Of a DNA stretch of 64,000 nucleotides, positions 28,274 through 37,964 are shown in pieces. Numbering within the stretch: position 1 is the first letter of the stretch; each line of letters begins with the position of its first letter. Under the pieces are notes generated by a model, which worked only from the letters and a program-made list of their open reading frames with translations, ran no database searches and was not told where the DNA came from. Both the position numbers and the translations under genes were made by a program. The stretch lies in assembly GCA_015059445.1 (NCBI GenBank), contig SVAK01000002.1:1-64000 (forward strand). Direction: 5' to 3'. Source of the stretch: Bacillota bacterium. GTDB taxonomy: Bacteria > Bacillota_I > Bacilli_A > RF39 > UBA660.

Positions 28274-29576
28274 CTTTACTCAACTCCTTCCCTATTTTTT
28301 CTTCATATATCAATAAGTTATTATTAATTTGTTCAACTCTATTCATAATACTTTTACAAATATCTAAATCTTTTTTTAATTCACATATATTAACATTAAC
28401 TTTTTTAATAATATCTTTTATATTTTCTTTTTTTTCTACATCTTGAGCGATTTTACATTGATACCATAATTTATTTTTTTTATCTTGAAGAATATTTATA
28501 TCATTTTCAGTTAAAAATATAAGTTTTTCTAAATCTTCTTTTGTATCTATCTGTTTATTAACTAAAAAATTAGTTTCCTTATTAAGGGCATCTAATTTTT
28601 CAACATCAATTCTCATTTCAAATGATATTTTATTGGTTCTAATATTTTTAGGGTAGATTTTTAAAAGATAACAATAATATTTATACAACTTAATAAAACT
28701 TCCTTTAGTATCTAAAACATTAAAATTTTTTTTATTATATTTAATTATCTTCAAAGAATTAGTTTCATATATTCTTTTCTTTATATTATCTATCGAATAA
28801 TCACTTCCAAAATATCTTTCAATTCTAATATTTCTTTTATATTTTTTATTTCTTATAGATAATTTGTTGGCTCTATAATATAAGAAATAGCCCATATTAT
28901 ACATTAGTCTTTCAAAATCTTTATAAGATTTCGATTCAATGATTGCATTATCTAAATCCAGTTTTGCCATAGAATAATAATTTTGAATAGTTTTATCAGT
29001 AGGTGTTTTATAAATGTTATAGTCTATATGACTTTTTGGCGTAGTTTTTTCAACTAACACATTTAAACCATATTCTCTACATAATTCATCATTTAATCTT
29101 CTCATTTCAGCGTAATTTGCAATAGTATTTCTATATTTTTTTCCATCTACAAAAGATACTGAATTTATTACAAAATGATTATGAAAATTTTTGGATAATA
29201 AATGTGTTGTAACCAATACTTCAAATCTGTCACCCCACATTTCTTCAGCAAGTTTAACTCCTATTTCATGAGCTATATCTGGTGTAACTTCATTTTCTAC
29301 AAAAGATTGATAACCATGAAATGCTTGTATACCATCAACTTTTTCAAAAGATTTTTTTGTAAGCATCATTTCTTCATAAGCATAATTACTTTCGCAATTA
29401 ACTCCAGTAACATAATAACTATCTTCTGTTTTATTACTATTACTAGCATATTCAATTGCACTCTTTAAATCTTTTAGTTTAAAATCACCATTCTTATTTG
29501 TTTTATCTTTGTCCGAAACATAATCAATAGTTCTTTTTAAATTGGTTCCAACTTTCCATAACGCTGTAGTTGCCAC
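28257..29576 (-). CDS. MOBP-type relaxase
   Basis: MATTALWKVGTNLKRTIDYVSDKDKT...HGYQSFVENEVTPDIAHEIGVKLAEEMWGDRFEVLVTTHLLSKNFHNHFVINSVSF; GTG start. Confidence 0.92.
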   Translation of the reverse strand: MATTALWKVGTNLKRTIDYVSDKDKTNKNGDFKLKDLKSAIEYASNSNKTEDSYYVTGVNCESNYAYEEMMLTKKSFEKVDGIQAFHGYQSFVENEVTPDIAHEIGVKLAEEMWGDRFEVLVTTHLLSKNFHNHFVINSVSFVDGKKYRNTIANYAEMRRLNDELCREYGLNVLVEKTTPKSHIDYNIYKTPTDKTIQNYYSMAKLDLDNAIIESKSYKDFERLMYNMGYFLYYRANKLSIRNKKYKRNIRIERYFGSDYSIDNIKKRIYETNSLKIIKYNKKNFNVLDTKGSFIKLYKYYCYLLKIYPKNIRTNKISFEMRIDVEKLDALNKETNFLVNKQIDTKEDLEKLIFLTENDINILQDKKNKLWYQCKIAQDVEKKENIKDIIKKVNVNICELKKDLDICKSIMNRVEQINNNLLIYEEKIGKELSKDESVK

Positions 29577-29932
29577 TATAAAAAATCCTCAACTTTTTCA
29601 TATTGCAAATAATTCTTTTTTATTTCAAAAATCAATTTATCTAATTCTTCTTTATATTTATATAAATATTTTACTTCTATATTTCCGGTTCTATTTGCTA
29701 CTACTGCAATTTGATTAATATTTACTCCTATTTTTCTTATCTCATAAATTAATTCATTAATTTCTTCTGGAATTTTCCCTTTTGGAACATAACCAACAAT
29801 TAAACCTCTAATTAAAGCAGATTCACTAATTCCTTTTTTAGATGCTTTACTAGATAATATTTTATTTTCTTTATTATCAAGATAAATATTTTTCTTTATT
29901 TGCCTTTTTCGGATTTTGACATCAACTCTTTT
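29576..29932 (-). CDS. MobC-like relaxosome protein lacking a canonical start codon
   Basis: Open frame (bounds given) reads VDVKIRKRQIKKNIYLDNKENKILSSKASKKGISESALIRGLIVGYVPKGKIPEEINELIYEIRKIGVNINQIAVVANRTG...; no in-frame ATG/GTG/TTG; absent from ORF track. Confidence 0.75.
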   Translation of the reverse strand, partial: KRVDVKIRKRQIKKNIYLDNKENKILSSKASKKGISESALIRGLIVGYVPKGKIPEEINELIYEIRKIGVNINQIAVVANRTGNIEVKYLYKYKEELDKLIFEIKKNYLQYEKVEDFL

Positions 29933-30018
29933 CTATTAATTTGCAAAAAACACATAACTGTTATACCAGATAATCCACCAATCATTAACCCTAACACAAA
30001 AAACAATAATTCCTTCAC
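29896..30018 (-). CDS. DUF3789-like small membrane protein (40 aa)
   Basis: GTG start after AGGAAGGAG; MKELLFFVLGLMIGGLSGITVMCFLQINRKELMSKSEKGK. Confidence 0.65.
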   Translation of the reverse strand: MKELLFFVLGLMIGGLSGITVMCFLQINRKELMSKSEKGK

Positions 30019-30039
30019 TATACCAACTCCTTCCTAAAA

Positions 30040-30150
30040 TGTAAAAGAAGGAACAACATAGTTCCTTCTCTCTCGGGGATTGGGGTGTCCCCATAATACT
30101 ATTGAACTTCCATTGTGGGAGGACAATAGTGTTGCTTGCTAATTATTGAA
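30040..30150. other. Candidate oriT region
   Basis: Non-coding stretch upstream of mobC/relaxase with inverted repeats agaaggaac..gttccttct, ggggattggggtgtcccc and actattgaacttccattgtgggaggacaatagt. Confidence 0.5.
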
Positions 30151-30152
30151 AA

Positions 30153-30476
30153 TTATCGTTCTTTAATTTGTTTTATTCTTTTAACATAGTCAGCAAAATC
30201 ATTTATACACTGATTTAAATCTGAATTTATATCAAATTCACAATCAAGCCAATCACAGTATATTTCATTTAATGGATTTTTTAAATTATTTAATATTTTT
30301 ATTTTATTAATATCATATTCCGAATAATCCGGATCAAATTGTCTAACAATTTCATCTTTAATTACGGTCTCATAAGAATGTTGAATAACATAATTTACAT
30401 CATGTGTTTTTAATTCTTCTTCATATTTATCATATTCCAAACTAATTTTTTCATAAAATTTTTTTCTTAAATTCAT
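30153..30476 (-). CDS. Hypothetical ICE protein
   Basis: 107-aa ORF in ICE operon orientation. Confidence 0.6.
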   Translation of the reverse strand: MNLRKKFYEKISLEYDKYEEELKTHDVNYVIQHSYETVIKDEIVRQFDPDYSEYDINKIKILNNLKNPLNEIYCDWLDCEFDINSDLNQCINDFADYVKRIKQIKER

Positions 30477-30488
30477 AATACCTCCAAA

Positions 30489-30878
30489 TTATCTTTCATC
30501 ATGACTTTCGTTTGTTATCTCATGTTTTTTATTAGTTGATAAAAATGTAACTCTTTCCGCTACTACATCAGTAACATAATGTATTTTTCCATTTTCATCC
30601 TCATAGTTATGAGTCTGAAGCCTTCCTTTTACTCCTATCACATCGCCAGCACGACAATATTCAGCAGTATTTGTTGCTGCACTATTCCATAAAACGCATC
30701 TTACAAAATCCGTATCATAAAGTCCATCAGCATTTTTAAAATTTCTATTAACAGCTAATAACACGGAAGTTACTTTTTTTCCTTCTTCTATTTCAATAAG
30801 TTCAGGACTTCCGGTAATTCTGCCAACCAAAATTACATTGTTCACTTTTTTTCTCACCTCCTCCAAATAAAAAAGCAA
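30489..30878 (-). CDS. ssb: Single-stranded DNA-binding protein (ICE copy)
   Basis: VNNVILVGRITGSPELIEIEEGKKVTSVLLAVNRNF OB fold; true start probably the GTG at VNNV. Confidence 0.92.
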   Translation of the reverse strand: MLFYLEEVRKKVNNVILVGRITGSPELIEIEEGKKVTSVLLAVNRNFKNADGLYDTDFVRCVLWNSAATNTAEYCRAGDVIGVKGRLQTHNYEDENGKIHYVTDVVAERVTFLSTNKKHEITNESHDER

Positions 30879-30882
30879 TATC

Positions 30883-31275
30883 TCAATTGCTTTCTAACTT
30901 AATAATTTCTATAGGATTATCTTTTGTTATTTTTATTTTATATTCACTTTCTAATACTTTTTTTATCTTATCAACATCACAATTTGTAATATCTAATTGA
31001 TAAAAAATATCTTCAATTGTACTTGATATGATATTTTCCAAATCATCTTTCCATAATGCTTTATTATTAATTCGATTAGCAATATCCATTGCTATAACTT
31101 CATTAACAACATAATTCTTTAAATAGTCAAAAATAAAAATTCTAGTAGATACAATTAAAGTATCAACTTCTTCATCAGTAAGTATTTCTAAATCATCTCT
31201 AATCATACTTTGCCTCCATAAATATGGTATTACAAAACATAAAATTTTAAAAATGTGCGAATTAAATTTTTTCAC
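30883..31275 (-). CDS. Hypothetical ICE protein
   Basis: 130-aa ORF; start may be internal (MIRDDLEILTDEEVD). Confidence 0.6.
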   Translation of the reverse strand: MKKFNSHIFKILCFVIPYLWRQSMIRDDLEILTDEEVDTLIVSTRIFIFDYLKNYVVNEVIAMDIANRINNKALWKDDLENIISSTIEDIFYQLDITNCDVDKIKKVLESEYKIKITKDNPIEIIKLESN

Positions 31276-31852
31276 ATATTATAACTATTTGATTATTAGT
31301 TTTTTGTCTACAAGTTATAAGTGTTAAAGTATCTTTGTTTATATTTCTTGTGATGTTAATAACTCCCGTTTTTTCAACATCATATATTCTAATTACTTTA
31401 TAACTATAATTTATACCTAAATAATTAACTTTAACTATGTCATTTAAAGAAAGCTTATCTAAATCTTTAAAAAAAGCATTTTTTGCATTACCAGAATGTG
31501 CTGCTAAAATAAAATTTCCATTTTTAACATTAGGATAATCTGAAGATTCTAAAATTTCTATATTTGATTTTACATTATTTTTTTTATTGTTTTTACTATA
31601 CAATCCTTTTTCTAAACCTATTTTATCAATTTTTAATACAGCAATATAATTCTCTTCTACTTTATCAGTATTTGTAACTGATGGCTCTTTGTCAAAAACT
31701 CCATCAGTTATTCCATTCACATAAGTAGTATAATATTGCTCTACTTTTTTTGTTTTTGTTATTTCTAAAAAAGAAGTATATGCAAAATAAATGTTTATCA
31801 AAATAACACTTAAAAATATCAATATAACACCAATTATTTTATTTAATTTCAT
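31262..31852 (-). CDS. Sortase
   Basis: LKIDKIGLEKGLY, NFILAAHSG (catalytic His), DTLTLITCRQ (TLITC catalytic Cys); N-terminal TM. Confidence 0.9.
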   Translation of the reverse strand: MKLNKIIGVILIFLSVILINIYFAYTSFLEITKTKKVEQYYTTYVNGITDGVFDKEPSVTNTDKVEENYIAVLKIDKIGLEKGLYSKNNKKNNVKSNIEILESSDYPNVKNGNFILAAHSGNAKNAFFKDLDKLSLNDIVKVNYLGINYSYKVIRIYDVEKTGVINITRNINKDTLTLITCRQKTNNQIVIICEKI

Positions 31853-31864
31853 AACCCTCTCCTA

Positions 31865-33142
31865 TTACCAGCACACGGTTGCACTTGCTTTACCCATATA
31901 ATTTCCAGGTACAGATGCAGTTCCAGTTGCTAATAATTCACTAGTATTATTAGCTTTGTATACATAGAATTGATAAGTATATGCACTACCAGGATAAGTT
32001 TTACCTTTTATATACACACAATAATTTTCAACAGTTACAGTCCAGTTTCCACTACTAACATTATTATCACCAACTTTATAATATCCATCTAATTTTCCAG
32101 ACCATGTTTTGTTATCTCTAGTAGATATTAAATATATTCCATTATTTTCAACTGTGTCATATTTAACCCAGTTTGCTGTATAACTTCTATTGCCTGTACT
32201 ACCTTTATAAATTGTAACTGAAGTGTTTGCAGAACCTAATCCTGTGCCAGTCCATCCAGTAAATGTATAACCTGTTCTTGTTGGCGTTGGTAAAGTAAAA
32301 GAATTTGTTTCTATATTATAACTATATACTAATGATGATACAGAGCCACCATTTAAATTATAAGAAATACTATAATTATCAACTGACCAATTTGCTGTGT
32401 AGTTTCTATTTCCAGTACTGCCTTTACTAATAGTTACTGATTTAGTTGCTGAACTTAATTCTGTGCCAGTCCATCCAGTAAATGTATATCCGTTTCTTGT
32501 TGGTATTGGCAATGTAAACGAATTTGTTTCTACAGTATATGCAGATATTAACGATGAAGCAGAACCACCATATAAATTGTAAGAAATATAATAATTATCA
32601 GCTGACCAATTCGCTGTATAACTTCTATTTCCAGTACTGCCTTTACTAATAGTTACTGATTTAGTTTTAGAACTTAATCCTGTGCCAGTCCATCCAGTAA
32701 ATGTATAACCATTTCTTATTGGTGTTGGCAATATAAAAGTATCGTTTACATTATAGCTTGTTTTTTGTCCAGAAATACTTCCTCCACCCAAGTTATAGCT
32801 TATCGAATAACTACTAATTTCATAAATTGCATAAAGTTCTTTTTCATTTATTGTTTCAACATCAACACTATTAGCAGTATATTTAACACTACCATTTTCC
32901 GAATCACTATATCCTAAAAAAGTGTATCCTTCTTTAGTAGGTGTTGGCAAAACCACTTTACCATTATTAAAATTTAGTGATGTTGAATTATTACTTCCAC
33001 CATTTGAATCAACTTTAAAAGAATATTTTATTGTGCTAAAATTATTTTTTAAATTTGATGATGTTAGATAATAAGCACTTGTAAAACTTAAAGAAGTCAT
33101 CAATGATAATAAAAGTAATATTATAATAACTTTCTTATTCAT
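31865..33142 (-). CDS. Surface protein with InlB/Flg_new-type repeats
   Basis: Signal peptide and repeats ISYNL.GGS...TLPTPTR.GYTFTGWTGTGLSS..KSVTISKGSTGNR.YTANW. Confidence 0.88.
   Translation of the reverse strand: MNKKVIIILLLLSLMTSLSFTSAYYLTSSNLKNNFSTIKYSFKVDSNGGSNNSTSLNFNNGKVVLPTPTKEGYTFLGYSDSENGSVKYTANSVDVETINEKELYAIYEISSYSISYNLGGGSISGQKTSYNVNDTFILPTPIRNGYTFTGWTGTGLSSKTKSVTISKGSTGNRSYTANWSADNYYISYNLYGGSASSLISAYTVETNSFTLPIPTRNGYTFTGWTGTELSSATKSVTISKGSTGNRNYTANWSVDNYSISYNLNGGSVSSLVYSYNIETNSFTLPTPTRTGYTFTGWTGTGLGSANTSVTIYKGSTGNRSYTANWVKYDTVENNGIYLISTRDNKTWSGKLDGYYKVGDNNVSSGNWTVTVENYCVYIKGKTYPGSAYTYQFYVYKANNTSELLATGTASVPGNYMGKASATVCW
32170..32800 (-). repeat. Tandem intragenic repeats (~200 bp units) of InlB/Flg_new module
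   Basis: Recurring gtgccagtccatccagtaaatgtata and ttctatttccagtactgcctttactaatagttactgattta. Confidence 0.8.
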
Positions 33143-33626
33143 TTTTTAAATCCTTTCTTTTTAACTTTCTTTCGGTGTATTTATCATTAAATAAATCAAT
33201 AACAACAATTGCTACAGATACAAATAAAAGATATTTGTGATTATATATAAAATCAGCATAATATCCCAAATAAGGTATGCACCAATTTGTTCCCTTTCCC
33301 AAAACTTGAGAATACTTTATCAAAGAGCTATCTGCATTAGGATTTGCATCACCTTTAGTTAAAAATCCATTTTCAGTATTATCTACTATCCTATGAGATA
33401 TAATGTGATGTTTAGCTTGATAAACTAATATATCACCTCTATCAAAATCATTTAATTTTTCTTCATGATAATACAAAAGACCACCAACTTGTAAAGTCGG
33501 TTCCATACTACCAGAAATAACTACTAAAGGTTTATAACCCCATAAAGATGGTATAAAAATACACAAATATATAAGTATTAAAATATATAAAATTCTAAAT
33601 ATAATTTCTTTAATTTTTATTAACAT
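33135..33626 (-). CDS. Signal peptidase I, SipW-like
   Basis: VVISGSMEPTLQVGGLLYY, RGDILVYQ, HHIISHRIV, TKGDANPNAD. Confidence 0.9.
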   Translation of the reverse strand: MLIKIKEIIFRILYILILIYLCIFIPSLWGYKPLVVISGSMEPTLQVGGLLYYHEEKLNDFDRGDILVYQAKHHIISHRIVDNTENGFLTKGDANPNADSSLIKYSQVLGKGTNWCIPYLGYYADFIYNHKYLLFVSVAIVVIDLFNDKYTERKLKRKDLKNE

Positions 33627-33673
33627 TTTATCATCCTTTACATAAGTAAAAAGGAATACTTATCGTATTCCCT

Positions 33674-34276
33674 CTACCAAATATCATTATTTTCGTATTG
33701 TATAGTTTCAATATTAATTTTTAAAGTATATTGAGCTGCATCATAACCTTCACCTGTTGATGTATAAGTTATAGTTTGACCATCAGATGATACAGATTCA
33801 TTCAAAGTTGCTTTTATATTTTTATTAAATGTTACTCCAGAGATAAATGAAGTTGTTGTTTCATTTGGTGCAACTTTAGTCATATATGCTTTAGATCCAT
33901 AATAATAAAATCCATCATCATCTTTTTCCCAACCTTCATTAAAATTAATGATAGCAGCTACATTTCCTTCACTATCAGTTAAAGGAAGTTCTTCACCATT
34001 TGCATTAACCCATTTTTCTTCATAACTTACTCTAACAGCCATATCAATTTTACCAGTATTTGTAACCTTTATTGTCTTTGGCGTTGTCGTCCCTGGTGTC
34101 CAATTAGTTGGAGCTTCAAATTCTTCAACTATTTTATTTTGATATAAAGCAGTTTTTAAAACATTCTTTATACTTCCACTAGTTGTAAAATATGCTAGTG
34201 TTCCTCCTAATATTGTGAATAAACTAATAATTAAAACTATTAACATTTTTTTCTTACTAACTTTTTTATTTTTCAT
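33674..34276 (-). CDS. TasA/camelysin-like SipW-dependent protein
   Basis: MLIVLIISLFTILGGTLAYFTTSGSIKNVL signal and WTPGTTTPKTIKVTNTGKIDMAVRVSYEEKW. Confidence 0.82.
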   Translation of the reverse strand: MKNKKVSKKKMLIVLIISLFTILGGTLAYFTTSGSIKNVLKTALYQNKIVEEFEAPTNWTPGTTTPKTIKVTNTGKIDMAVRVSYEEKWVNANGEELPLTDSEGNVAAIINFNEGWEKDDDGFYYYGSKAYMTKVAPNETTTSFISGVTFNKNIKATLNESVSSDGQTITYTSTGEGYDAAQYTLKINIETIQYENNDIW

Positions 34277-37200
34277 TTTTTACCTTCTTTCTTTTCTTTT
34301 TTATTTACTATTAATAACATAGTTCCTACCACCAACATTAAACTCGGAATAATCCAAAAATAAGTATTTGATGATGTTTTAGGAACTTCTATTATTTCTA
34401 CTTCATTTGTGATTACATCTTTAATAATTGTTCCATCTTCTAATATTTCAAAATGATGTAATTCATCATTTAAAATATATCCAACTGGGGCTTCGGTTTC
34501 TCTAAAACTATACTTACCATACTTTAACCCTTTAACTAAAATTTTACCGTTATTGTCAGTTCTTCCACTAAAGACTAAATTACCTAATTCATCATAAATT
34601 TCTATTAAAGCACCAGCAACTGGCTCACCTGTAGCAAAGTCTGTTTTAGTTAATTCAAAAGAACCTTCTATTAATCTATTTATAACAATTTTTTCGATAG
34701 TTTCATTTTCTTCTAAAACTTCAAAATAATGTTTTTCTTCATCTAATACATACCCTTTTAAAGTTTCTATTTCTTTATAGTAATATTTACCATATTCTAC
34801 AATCGTTTCAATTAAACCATCTTTATCAGTTATAAATTCATTAATTAAATTATCATTTAAATCATAAATACCAATTTTTACTCCAGATAAAACATTACCA
34901 TTATTATCAGTCTTTTTAATTTTCAAAATAGAACTGATCTTTTTATTTGAAATTTCTAATACTGTATTCTTTTCATATTCAACCTCAAAATACATTCTTT
35001 CACCATTTAGTATATATCCTTCAAGAGTTTTAGTTTCTATAACATAATATTTGCCAACAGGCAAATCACTTATAAGAATCTTTCCATTTTTATCAGTACA
35101 TCCTGAATATATTAAATTACCACTAACATCATAAATATTAAATTCTATACCAGAAAGAACTTTACCACTTAATAAATCCTTTTTTACTAATTCAAAATTA
35201 CCTTTTTCAAGATAATTAAAGAAATTAAGTGTTTCATAAACAACAAAAGTTTTATCATCTTTTTCGGTTAATTCAAAATAATATTCTTTTGTATCTAACA
35301 CATAATTATCATTTGTTTTTACTTCCACAATATAGTACTTTCCTAAAGGCAATTTTTTACTTATATCATAACCATCTTTATCAGTTACAAGTGTTTCTAC
35401 CAAATCTCCTTTTGAATAATATAAATTTTTTTTATCAGATGTCATTATATCTTCAGCAGCATAAATGTTATATTCAACACCAATCATTTTAATTTCATCA
35501 TATTTAAAAGCACCAGTTTCTAATAAAAATCTATCACCTTTTTTATATATTTCTACTTGACCTTTGATAGGTTCGTTTTCATATTCTACAACTACGAAAG
35601 AACCATAACTTGAATAATAATATTTTGTATCTTCTCCAATTGAAAATTCTACACCCTCATCATTTATTAAATAACCTTTTGGACTTTCTATTTCTATTAT
35701 TTTATAATTACCAGCTTCTAGTTTTAAATATGAAATAAAAGTTCCAGTTTCATCTGTCTTAAATGTATCGTAAGTTTTTCCTCCTACATATTGACTAACA
35801 TATTGATTAGTATCCATATTTAAAATTTTAAATGATGTATTAGCAAGTTCTATAATTTTACCAGTTTCACTATCAATTTTTATTAGTTTTAAATATGCAG
35901 CTATTTTATTATTTAAAATATTATAATATTGTTCTTTTTCACTATTTTCATCTACAGTAATATAAAAATCATATATTTTTTCAAATCCTGTTGAAGTATT
36001 AACTTGATGAAATTTCCATACTCCATAAGGAAGCTCAATAGTTGCATAACCATTTTTATCAGTTACTATCTCATTATATTTTGTTCCATCTGGATAATAG
36101 ATTTCAAAAGTAATATTTTTTTCAGCATTAACGATTGTTGTATTACCATCAATATAATCGTAAAGTTTTAAAATACTTATATAATTTTTTATTACTTCTT
36201 CTTCAACAGTTACATCATAAATTTTTTCTTCTGCAATTGCTATTGAAAAAATTTCAGCATTTATATGATAACCATTGCTTGCTTCAATTTCTTTTATTTT
36301 ATATTTTCCATAAGGCAACATTTTACTTATTGCAGTACAATCATTACCAATTGTTAAAGTATCAACAATATTATTATTTACATCTAAAATATTGAATTTA
36401 GCACCAATTAAAGTTGCTTGACCTAAGGCTACACATTTTTTTGTAATACTATCAATCTTCTTTAGTTTTATTTGCCCTTTTATAACCTCATCATTTAATT
36501 TTAATGTTATAATCGAACCATTTTCCTTAATTTCAAAATAATGCTTTTCTGAATCAATTTTATACCCTTCTGGGGCTTTTGTTTCTAACATATAGTATTT
36601 ACCATATTTTAATTTAGATGACTTTGCATAATTATTGTTATTAATTATTAATGTTTCTATAAAAGTACCGTTTTCAGCATATATTGAATATTCTGTACCA
36701 ATTAATTTAGCTTCACCTTGTGGCTCATATGATAAAGTTTCTGAATCTAATTTATAAACTTCAACATAACCCTCTATCATTTTATTTGTTAGAGATAAGC
36801 TGACATTTGTCTTTCCTTCAGTAACTGTAAATGAATGAGTTTCAGTATCTATAACATATCCTACCGGTGAAGTAACTTCTTTTAAAGTATAAGTTCCCAA
36901 TTTTAAACCAGTACATTTTCCATAGCCATCAGAATTTGTTGTAATAGTACATACTTTTATATTTGAACTATCATATATTTCATATTTAGCTCCTGCTAAT
37001 CTAATTGTGCCATTTTCATTTGTTTTATATAATTCAAAATCACCAGAATAAGATTCACCATATACATTAGCGATTACTGGGTCCAAATTACCCGGCACTA
37101 ACATGTTTTGAGATTCTGAACTTGCTAAAAACATTAATTCGTTTTCATAAGCATCTGGCTTTTTTAAATTTAATTCTATTTCACCAACATTTGTCGCAGT

Positions 37201-37884
37201 TATTATCAAATTATTATCTTGAATAGTTGCATTACAATTAGTACAACTTTCTACTTCATAAGTACTTATAACATTATTTGTATCAGTTAATGTTATAGAT
37301 TCTCCTACTGCTATTTTATGAGATGTACTATGAAAACTTGGCCTTGAAAAATGTTTATCGACCAATTCTTGAATTTCTTTCATTGCAGTAGCAACTGCAG
37401 TAGGATCATTTATCTTATAACATTCTCCATTAGCACAATTTATATTTGTAAATACTTGATTTTCAAATACGCGATATATTAACATTTGTGTCGCAATAAT
37501 ATATACATTTGAATTATGGTTTCCATATCCATATCCATAGTAAGCATATTGTGATATTAAATTTAATTTTTCTTGTGTTAAAATATTTTGACTTTTATCT
37601 TGAGTATTATTTATTTTATCAAGTGCTAATTCATCACTGGGATATATAAAAGTATAATCTTTTGTACTATACCATATTTCACCAGGTGCAATACAATAAG
37701 TTCTTAAATTTGCATATTGACCACTAGCTATATAAAAACTTTGAAGTTGACCGTATCTCACCCAATTACCATTAGCAGTTTTAAAACCATGATAATAAGC
37801 ACCAATACCTTTAGTTTTAACTCTAGTCGTTTCTGCATTAACATTACTGCAATAAAAAAATCCTATTAGTAGTGTAAATACCAA
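34273..37884 (-). CDS. Large SpaA/Cna-B adhesin with probable N-terminal thioester domain and sorting signal
   Basis: YCIAPG and IATQML near N-terminus, about nine prealbumin-like SpaA modules (YELKE.ETS.GY.ld...f.v), C-terminal VPKTSSNTYFWIIPSLMLVVGTMLLIVNKKEKK; true start probably upstream. Confidence 0.9.
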   Translation of the reverse strand: MVFTLLIGFFYCSNVNAETTRVKTKGIGAYYHGFKTANGNWVRYGQLQSFYIASGQYANLRTYCIAPGEIWYSTKDYTFIYPSDELALDKINNTQDKSQNILTQEKLNLISQYAYYGYGYGNHNSNVYIIATQMLIYRVFENQVFTNINCANGECYKINDPTAVATAMKEIQELVDKHFSRPSFHSTSHKIAVGESITLTDTNNVISTYEVESCTNCNATIQDNNLIITATNVGEIELNLKKPDAYENELMFLASSESQNMLVPGNLDPVIANVYGESYSGDFELYKTNENGTIRLAGAKYEIYDSSNIKVCTITTNSDGYGKCTGLKLGTYTLKEVTSPVGYVIDTETHSFTVTEGKTNVSLSLTNKMIEGYVEVYKLDSETLSYEPQGEAKLIGTEYSIYAENGTFIETLIINNNNYAKSSKLKYGKYYMLETKAPEGYKIDSEKHYFEIKENGSIITLKLNDEVIKGQIKLKKIDSITKKCVALGQATLIGAKFNILDVNNNIVDTLTIGNDCTAISKMLPYGKYKIKEIEASNGYHINAEIFSIAIAEEKIYDVTVEEEVIKNYISILKLYDYIDGNTTIVNAEKNITFEIYYPDGTKYNEIVTDKNGYATIELPYGVWKFHQVNTSTGFEKIYDFYITVDENSEKEQYYNILNNKIAAYLKLIKIDSETGKIIELANTSFKILNMDTNQYVSQYVGGKTYDTFKTDETGTFISYLKLEAGNYKIIEIESPKGYLINDEGVEFSIGEDTKYYYSSYGSFVVVEYENEPIKGQVEIYKKGDRFLLETGAFKYDEIKMIGVEYNIYAAEDIMTSDKKNLYYSKGDLVETLVTDKDGYDISKKLPLGKYYIVEVKTNDNYVLDTKEYYFELTEKDDKTFVVYETLNFFNYLEKGNFELVKKDLLSGKVLSGIEFNIYDVSGNLIYSGCTDKNGKILISDLPVGKYYVIETKTLEGYILNGERMYFEVEYEKNTVLEISNKKISSILKIKKTDNNGNVLSGVKIGIYDLNDNLINEFITDKDGLIETIVEYGKYYYKEIETLKGYVLDEEKHYFEVLEENETIEKIVINRLIEGSFELTKTDFATGEPVAGALIEIYDELGNLVFSGRTDNNGKILVKGLKYGKYSFRETEAPVGYILNDELHHFEILEDGTIIKDVITNEVEIIEVPKTSSNTYFWIIPSLMLVVGTMLLIVNKKEKKEGKK

Positions 37885-37964
37885 TAGGAAAAATATTTTT
37901 TTAAATTTTAAAATAACTATTCCACCTCCAATAAAAAAATTAGCTAACCAAGCTAATCTTCGAC

